In this document: piece after piece, positions 52,266-56,217 of the stretch
Layout: each line of letters starts with the position of its first letter
How positions within the stretch are numbered: the first letter of the stretch is position 1
Assembly: GCA_945905815.1 (NCBI GenBank)
Contig: CAMDQH010000012.1
Coordinates: forward strand, 1 to 56,217
Direction of reading: 5' to 3'
Source of the DNA: Bacteriovorax stolpii
GTDB lineage: Bacteria > Bdellovibrionota > Bacteriovoracia > Bacteriovoracales > Bacteriovoracaceae
Length of the DNA: 56,217 nt
Translations under genes and position numbers: made by a program
Notes under the pieces: generated by a model
The model's input: the letters and a program-made list of their open reading frames with translations, nothing else
The model's database searches: none
What the model was told of the DNA's origin: nothing

Positions 52266-53296
52266 AAATCCTCGTAACTGGCGCCAATGGCTTTGTAGGA
52301 AATGCACTCGTTCATCTTTTAGCAGAGAACGGTCATGAAGTTACTGCCCTCGTTCGTTCGCTGAATAATATTAAACATCCCAATCACAAAGTTAACTGGA
52401 TTGAAGGGGATATACTTAAGCCTGCAAGTCTGCCGAAACTTAAAAAAATGGATAAGGCCTATTTTCTGATTCATGGATTAAAAGAAGTGAATGATATATT
52501 TGAATACCATGAATCCTTGGGTGCAGTGAATTTCATTAACTGGATAAGGCCAAGTGGCGCTTCCATTGTTTATCTAGGTGGTCTTGGTCCCAAAGATGTT
52601 CCACTTTCTCCTCATCTTCGAAGCCGTCATCTGACCGGAGCTATACTCGGTGCAAGTGGGATTTTTACAACAGAATTTAGAGCAAGCGTTGTTATGGGGG
52701 AAGGTTCTCTTTCATTTGAAATGATTAAAGCACTTTCTGAGCGCTTACCTTTTAGACCTCAGTTTTCTCTTTTAAATCAGCCCTGTCAGCCGTTGGCGCT
52801 TCATGATCTGTTAAGGTATCTCGAGTCCACTTTAGAGCGAAATGGAAAAGGTCATGAGATTTTTGAAATTGGTGGGCCAGACATAGCGACTTATGGGGAG
52901 CTCCTTGATCTTTATTCTGAACTCGCGAAACTTAAGCGTAAGAAAGTAAAAATACCGGAAGTCGAACTTAAAGTGATGATGAAAGTAATGGAATATACTA
53001 TTCCTGAACATGCCAATGCTGGAAGAAAGCTTGCCGAAAGCTTAGAGCATTCAACAGTGGTGACAAACAGTGATGCGCTAGTAGCTTTTCCCGACATCAA
53101 GCCGCAAGCTTTGAAAATGGCGATGGATCTGGCACGCTCTAGTTCTAAAACTCATTATGCAACTCTGTGGGAAAAAGACTTTTTGCGAGTACTTTTATCT
53201 GACAAACTTTTAACTCAGTCTGGCCTACTTTCTCCTGATCTTATGAGAAGCCTTGAGAAAGTAGCGAAACTTAAAGATATCCTGACAAAGAGATAA
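52262..53296 (+). CDS. atypical SDR NAD(P)-binding protein
   Basis: 344 aa, a second YbjT-like Rossmann protein in tandem. It starts ILVTGANGFVGNALVHLLAE, then YFLIHGL, VYLGGLGPK and TTEFRASVVMGEGS line up with the preceding gene, so the pair looks like an old duplication. It lacks DUF2867; a different C-terminal helical part (about 240-344) replaces it. Coupled to the previous gene by 4 bp and to murI by 1 bp. Confidence 0.76.
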   Translation: MKILVTGANGFVGNALVHLLAENGHEVTALVRSLNNIKHPNHKVNWIEGDILKPASLPKLKKMDKAYFLIHGLKEVNDIFEYHESLGAVNFINWIRPSGASIVYLGGLGPKDVPLSPHLRSRHLTGAILGASGIFTTEFRASVVMGEGSLSFEMIKALSERLPFRPQFSLLNQPCQPLALHDLLRYLESTLERNGKGHEIFEIGGPDIATYGELLDLYSELAKLKRKKVKIPEVELKVMMKVMEYTIPEHANAGRKLAESLEHSTVVTNSDALVAFPDIKPQALKMAMDLARSSSKTHYATLWEKDFLRVLLSDKLLTQSGLLSPDLMRSLEKVAKLKDILTKR

Positions 53297-54090
53297 TGAT
53301 GAAAAAAGCAATTGGCATTTTTGATTCAGGACTTGGTGGGCTTACAGTTTTAAAAGTCTTGGCAAAAAAATTTCCAAATGAATCGTTTTGTTATTTAGGT
53401 GACATTGCTCGCTTGCCTTACGGAAATAAATCACCGGAAACAATTAGGCGCTATGGTTTACAGATTCTAGATTTTTTAAAGAATCAGAACGTAAAGGCGA
53501 TCATCATTGCTTGTAATTCTGCCTCGACGGTTTTTTTAGGTGAATCAGTATATGAAGGAATTCCTTTATTAAATGTAATTGAGCCGGGTGCTGCAGCCGC
53601 GATTGCTATAAGTGAAGATAATAAAATTGCAGTACTAGGAACTTCCGCTACGATTCGTTCTCATGCTTACCGAGACACATTAAAAAGACTTGCTCCAGAA
53701 GTTGAAGTTATCGAACAGGCGTGCCCGTTATTAGTTCCATTGGTGGAAGAGGGTATGGTTGACGACAGTATCACGGAGCTAGTTATCCGCCGATACTTGT
53801 CAGATATTCAGAAGAAAAATTTCACGACAGTTATCCTTGGCTGCACTCATTATCCAGTTATTAAAAGTGATCTGATTAAAGTGCTAGGGGATAAAGTAAA
53901 TTTAGTTGAGTCTGGTGATGTGCTAGCTGAACAATTAAGTGCCTTATATCAGGACAATGTATTAGTTAAGGACGTTGGTACCAGACAAATCAGGGTTTGT
54001 ATTACCGACCTTACTGATCACTTTGAACGCCTCGCTCATCAACTTATGGCCCCAGAATCTATTTCTGATTTAGAAAGAGTGGTTCTTTAA
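53296..54090 (+). CDS. murI: glutamate racemase (MurI)
   Basis: 264 aa. Makes D-glutamate for peptidoglycan stem peptides. The N-terminal IGIFDSGLGGLTVL, the first catalytic Cys73 in ACNSAST and the second Cys183 in LGCTHYPVI are all present. The ATG overlaps the SDR stop by 1 bp (TAATG). Cytoplasmic. Confidence 0.95.
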   Translation: MMKKAIGIFDSGLGGLTVLKVLAKKFPNESFCYLGDIARLPYGNKSPETIRRYGLQILDFLKNQNVKAIIIACNSASTVFLGESVYEGIPLLNVIEPGAAAAIAISEDNKIAVLGTSATIRSHAYRDTLKRLAPEVEVIEQACPLLVPLVEEGMVDDSITELVIRRYLSDIQKKNFTTVILGCTHYPVIKSDLIKVLGDKVNLVESGDVLAEQLSALYQDNVLVKDVGTRQIRVCITDLTDHFERLAHQLMAPESISDLERVVL

Positions 54091-54108
54091 ATTTTCCTCA
54101 GGTCGCCC

Positions 54109-54134
54109 ATTCATTTTCCGATAAGAAAGTGAAT
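54109..54134. repeat. 10-bp inverted repeat upstream of the PilZ gene
   Basis: ATTCATTTTC (54109-54118) and GAAAGTGAAT (54125-54134) pair with a single G-U-type wobble across CGATAA. It sits 17 bp before the PilZ start and has no T-run, so it is not a terminator. It may be an operator or leader hairpin. Confidence 0.4.
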
Positions 54135-54151
54135 AGACCAGGGGAGAATTC

Positions 54152-54616
54152 ATGTCTGATGATAAAAAAGTAGTCGATTTTGGAAAGAAAAGAGCAGAAG
54201 CTATTGAGCAAAAACGCCGTACGTTTGAGCGAGTTGTCTTCCAGGAATTTCTGGGTGTTTATACAGTTGTAGACGACCAAGGGTCAGGGTTTCCGATCAA
54301 GCTGATTGATGTGTCAGCTGATGGCTGTCAGCTACAACTTCCTTTCAGTCTCAAAGCCAAGAATCAGTTTAAGGCCGGGACCGAAGTGACATTGAAACTC
54401 TTTTTTACTAAAGGATCTTTTCTACCAGCGGTAGTCACTATTCGACACGCATCTGAATATGTTGATCAACAGGGTGATGCATGGTTGCGTTTGGGTGGAG
54501 AGTTCGACACGAGCCTTCCTAGTTTTCAGGCACTTTCGCACTTCATTTCGTTTATCTATCAATATGCTGAATTTTCATGCCTAGATAAGGGTGAGAGTAA
54601 GGTTTACTTCCTTTAA
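54152..54616 (+). CDS. PilZ-domain protein
   Basis: 154 aa. The basic N-terminal part (KRAEAIEQKRRTFERVVFQE) supplies Arg residues in place of the RxxxR motif. The second motif is IDVSADGCQLQLP (D-x-S-x-x-G). A beta-barrel-like remainder follows. PilZ domains usually bind cyclic di-GMP; here the RxxxR is not exact (RRTFERV, with R-x-x-x-x-R spacing), so binding is likely but not certain. Good Shine-Dalgarno (GGGGAGAATTC then ATG). Confidence 0.72.
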   Translation: MSDDKKVVDFGKKRAEAIEQKRRTFERVVFQEFLGVYTVVDDQGSGFPIKLIDVSADGCQLQLPFSLKAKNQFKAGTEVTLKLFFTKGSFLPAVVTIRHASEYVDQQGDAWLRLGGEFDTSLPSFQALSHFISFIYQYAEFSCLDKGESKVYFL

Positions 54617-54651
54617 CGATCGCCCTCTTAAAATTTTTTTGTTAGCATAAA

Positions 54652-54675
54652 GGCCTCCTTTGGAGGTCTTTTTTT
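54652..54675 (+). terminator. terminator-like hairpin that contains the next gene's Shine-Dalgarno
   Basis: GGCCTCC (54652-54658) pairs with GGAGGTC (54662-54668) around a TTT loop, followed by a 7-T run ending at ATG 54676. The 3' arm includes GGAGG, the likely ribosome-binding site, 9 nt before the start codon. Confidence 0.6.
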
Positions 54676-55968
54676 ATGAAGCTGGCCATACTTGGTTCAT
54701 CTCCTATAGCTCTTGAAGCGGCCCTGAGATTTCATCTCCATGGGGCCTCTTTGACGTGGTTCAATTTCGATGAAGTTGAATATGAGACTTATTTTCCCAA
54801 ATATCTTCCGGCAAATTCCTATGTGACAGAAGCTGGTTTAAATTATTTGAAAGAAATAGGTAAGGCCTATTTACCAACTGAATTTAACTTTAGTGAATGG
54901 AAGCAGAATTATTTCCTTCCACTCTCAGATTTTATTAAAAATGAACAAAAAGTTACACCGCATGATGTGGTTAGTATTACGAAAAGATTTCTGGGACCTT
55001 CAGAGATTTTGAATAATAAATCTCGCTTTCTTGATTTGTTTAGAGTTATTTTTCAAGTGAACCCCCAGGAATTTATCAAACAACAGAAAGATTCCAATCC
55101 CGAAACCTACGAAAGACTTTCAAAAGAACTAGTCGATTCCTTGCAAATGAATCTTGAGATGTATGAAGATTTTGATCTTGTCCTTGATTTAAGAAGATCT
55201 ACTCATGCGCGATCGGTTTCTGTGACAGGAAGGGCACTTGGAGAGAGTCGTGTTTCGGCTGGTCAAATGAAATACGGCTTTGAGGCCCTAAGCCTTGCGA
55301 AAGAAATAAATCAGAACCCACAAGACATGCGTGAACTAGTTCTTGTTGGCTCAGAACCACTGGCAGCTGAAATAGTTGTCACATTGAGTGAATGGTTGAA
55401 AGATCAACGCTCTCGTTTATTTATCGTCAGTGAAGAAGCCTGGCCATTTCAAAAATTCCTTGAAGATGGTGAGGTTAATCATGTTCAAAAGCTTAAAGAG
55501 ACTTTTGATTATATGGATATCGAATTTAAAAAAGATGTGAATGAATTTCATCAAAAGTTGCGCGAATGGCAGACGCTAGATGATTTTGTTCAGGCCAAAA
55601 TACAAAAACCAGTTGAACCTATTCCTAGGCTGGTTTTCTTCTCAGGCCACAATGCCACTGCGGTAGACCAGTTAATTGATAAAAGAAGGTTGTTTCTAAC
55701 TCTGGAAAAACCGGATTTCAGAGAGGGACTCAGACACCCTGAAAATAATCCGCTTGACCTCAAAACAATTGGTGTCGATCGGATACTTGTTGCCAATAAA
55801 CTGCATAAGCCAAAGTTAGATGTTCATTTGGCCAACAATGAAGTTGGTTATTTTGAACTTGAACTAAACCTTCCTAATATATCCGGAGCATGGGAAAAAA
55901 GTGTCACAAAATTGAAAGGTATCGAACATGAAGTTTTTAAGTTGTTTAGCCCTACTAACTCTCATTAG
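54676..55968 (+). CDS. Rossmann-fold protein, possible flavoprotein, unknown
   Basis: 430 aa. It opens KLAILGSSPIALEAALRFHL, a strand-loop-helix like a dinucleotide-binding motif with GSSPIA in place of GxGxxG. A second region ELVLVGSEPLAAEIVVTLSE (about 220-240) resembles a second dinucleotide fold, as in two-domain flavin oxidoreductases. Some sequence (DLRRSTHARSVSVTGRALGE) looks catalytic, but no family is recognised. Start ATG 54676 lies directly behind the hairpin described above. Confidence 0.58.
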   Translation: MKLAILGSSPIALEAALRFHLHGASLTWFNFDEVEYETYFPKYLPANSYVTEAGLNYLKEIGKAYLPTEFNFSEWKQNYFLPLSDFIKNEQKVTPHDVVSITKRFLGPSEILNNKSRFLDLFRVIFQVNPQEFIKQQKDSNPETYERLSKELVDSLQMNLEMYEDFDLVLDLRRSTHARSVSVTGRALGESRVSAGQMKYGFEALSLAKEINQNPQDMRELVLVGSEPLAAEIVVTLSEWLKDQRSRLFIVSEEAWPFQKFLEDGEVNHVQKLKETFDYMDIEFKKDVNEFHQKLREWQTLDDFVQAKIQKPVEPIPRLVFFSGHNATAVDQLIDKRRLFLTLEKPDFREGLRHPENNPLDLKTIGVDRILVANKLHKPKLDVHLANNEVGYFELELNLPNISGAWEKSVTKLKGIEHEVFKLFSPTNSH

Positions 55969-56217
55969 TTGCGCCAGTAGTGGTTTTAAAAAGAATATGG
56001 ACTCAACCAGTTTTAGAACATCTGGCATCGAGCAATTTTTTCTTCCTGAATTACCGAAGTGGGCAAATGCTTCATCTGAAGGGGCCTGTTATAAAACAAG
56101 TTCGTTTACCTATCTAAACTTTTCAAAAATAAAAGAAGCTTATCAATTAAATTATCAGCAAATGGTTGAGCTTCAGGCCCAGTATAACGAACGCCTTGAA
56201 AATTATTTTAGATCAAC
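55928..56217 (+). CDS. lipoprotein (3' end beyond window)
   Basis: Partial: 96 codons visible and open at the window edge. Signal MKFLSCLALLTLISCASSG with the lipobox LISC (Cys15). The start has GAAAGG about 8 nt upstream and lies 41 bp inside the preceding gene, so the two are probably coupled. The mature part begins FKKNMDSTSF and has one more Cys (EGACYK), then a coiled-coil-like helix (YQQMVELQAQYNERLENY). Function unknown. Confidence 0.6.
   Translation, partial: MKFLSCLALLTLISCASSGFKKNMDSTSFRTSGIEQFFLPELPKWANASSEGACYKTSSFTYLNFSKIKEAYQLNYQQMVELQAQYNERLENYFRS

Overview
The window is AT-rich, gene-dense bacterial DNA with overlapping operons and an unusual load of lipoproteins and small signal-peptide proteins. 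LPS genes (kdsA, kdsB, kdsC), outer-membrane beta-barrel-like proteins, a TolC-type channel and DsbD show a Gram-negative envelope. Partial complex I genes, a Tad-like pilus locus, predatory-style exoenzymes and many lineage-specific secreted proteins fit a Bdellovibrionota member of the Bacteriovorax/Peredibacter type. That placement is inference from gene content; no rRNA is present.

Layout. 1-2.4 kb: a PhoR/PhoB-type two-component system on the minus strand, with an 11-bp-period direct repeat upstream. 2.5-6.5 kb: four lipoprotein genes (two LPP20-like, one LpoB-like, one large TPR-like). 6.5-7.4 kb: an exported HExxH protein. 7.5-10.3 kb: nuoB, nuoC, nuoD and nuoI only. 10.3-11.8 kb: minus-strand small envelope proteins and a peptidoglycan amidase. 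11.9-16.3 kb: a DUF962 membrane protein, then an ABC-2 exporter (ATPase plus two permeases) linked to an rRNA-methyltransferase-like gene. 16.3-23.8 kb: a compact Tad-like pilus region (T2SF-like membrane protein, CpaF-like ATPase, CpaC-like secretin, Flp-like pilin and four small pilin-operon proteins), interrupted by ettA and by a divergently transcribed histone-H1-like gene.

23.9-27.2 kb: a SPOR-domain protein, a barrel-like protein and a TolC-like channel. 27.3-31.6 kb: the kdsB-pyrG-kdsA-kdsC operon with a membrane protein. 31.7-42 kb: sua5, a 703-aa exported protein, a DUF493 gene, gpsA, dsbD, a BtuF-like binding protein without a signal peptide, an exported Hsp20-like protein and rsgA. 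42.2 kb: tRNA-Arg(UCU) with a strong terminator and a 16-bp repeat of its 3' end nearby.

42.4-48.7 kb looks accessory. It holds a GLG1-like Cys-rich protein, a metzincin-like lipoprotein, a possible permuted NlpC/P60 protein, a GH16 glycosidase, an exported esterase-like hydrolase, and an outer-membrane protein next to a decayed partial copy of itself. 48.9-56.2 kb: GNAT, a HAD phosphatase, two tandem atypical SDR proteins, murI, a PilZ protein, a Rossmann-type protein whose ribosome-binding site lies in a terminator-like hairpin, and a truncated lipoprotein.

Physiologically the region combines envelope building (LPS, glutamate racemase, LpoB-like activator, amidase, SPOR), envelope sensing and export, and secreted degradative enzymes. 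No complete novel system can be proven from sequence alone. The best candidates for a closer look are the compressed Tad-like operon with its overlapping pilin genes and the accessory exoenzyme region beside tRNA-Arg.
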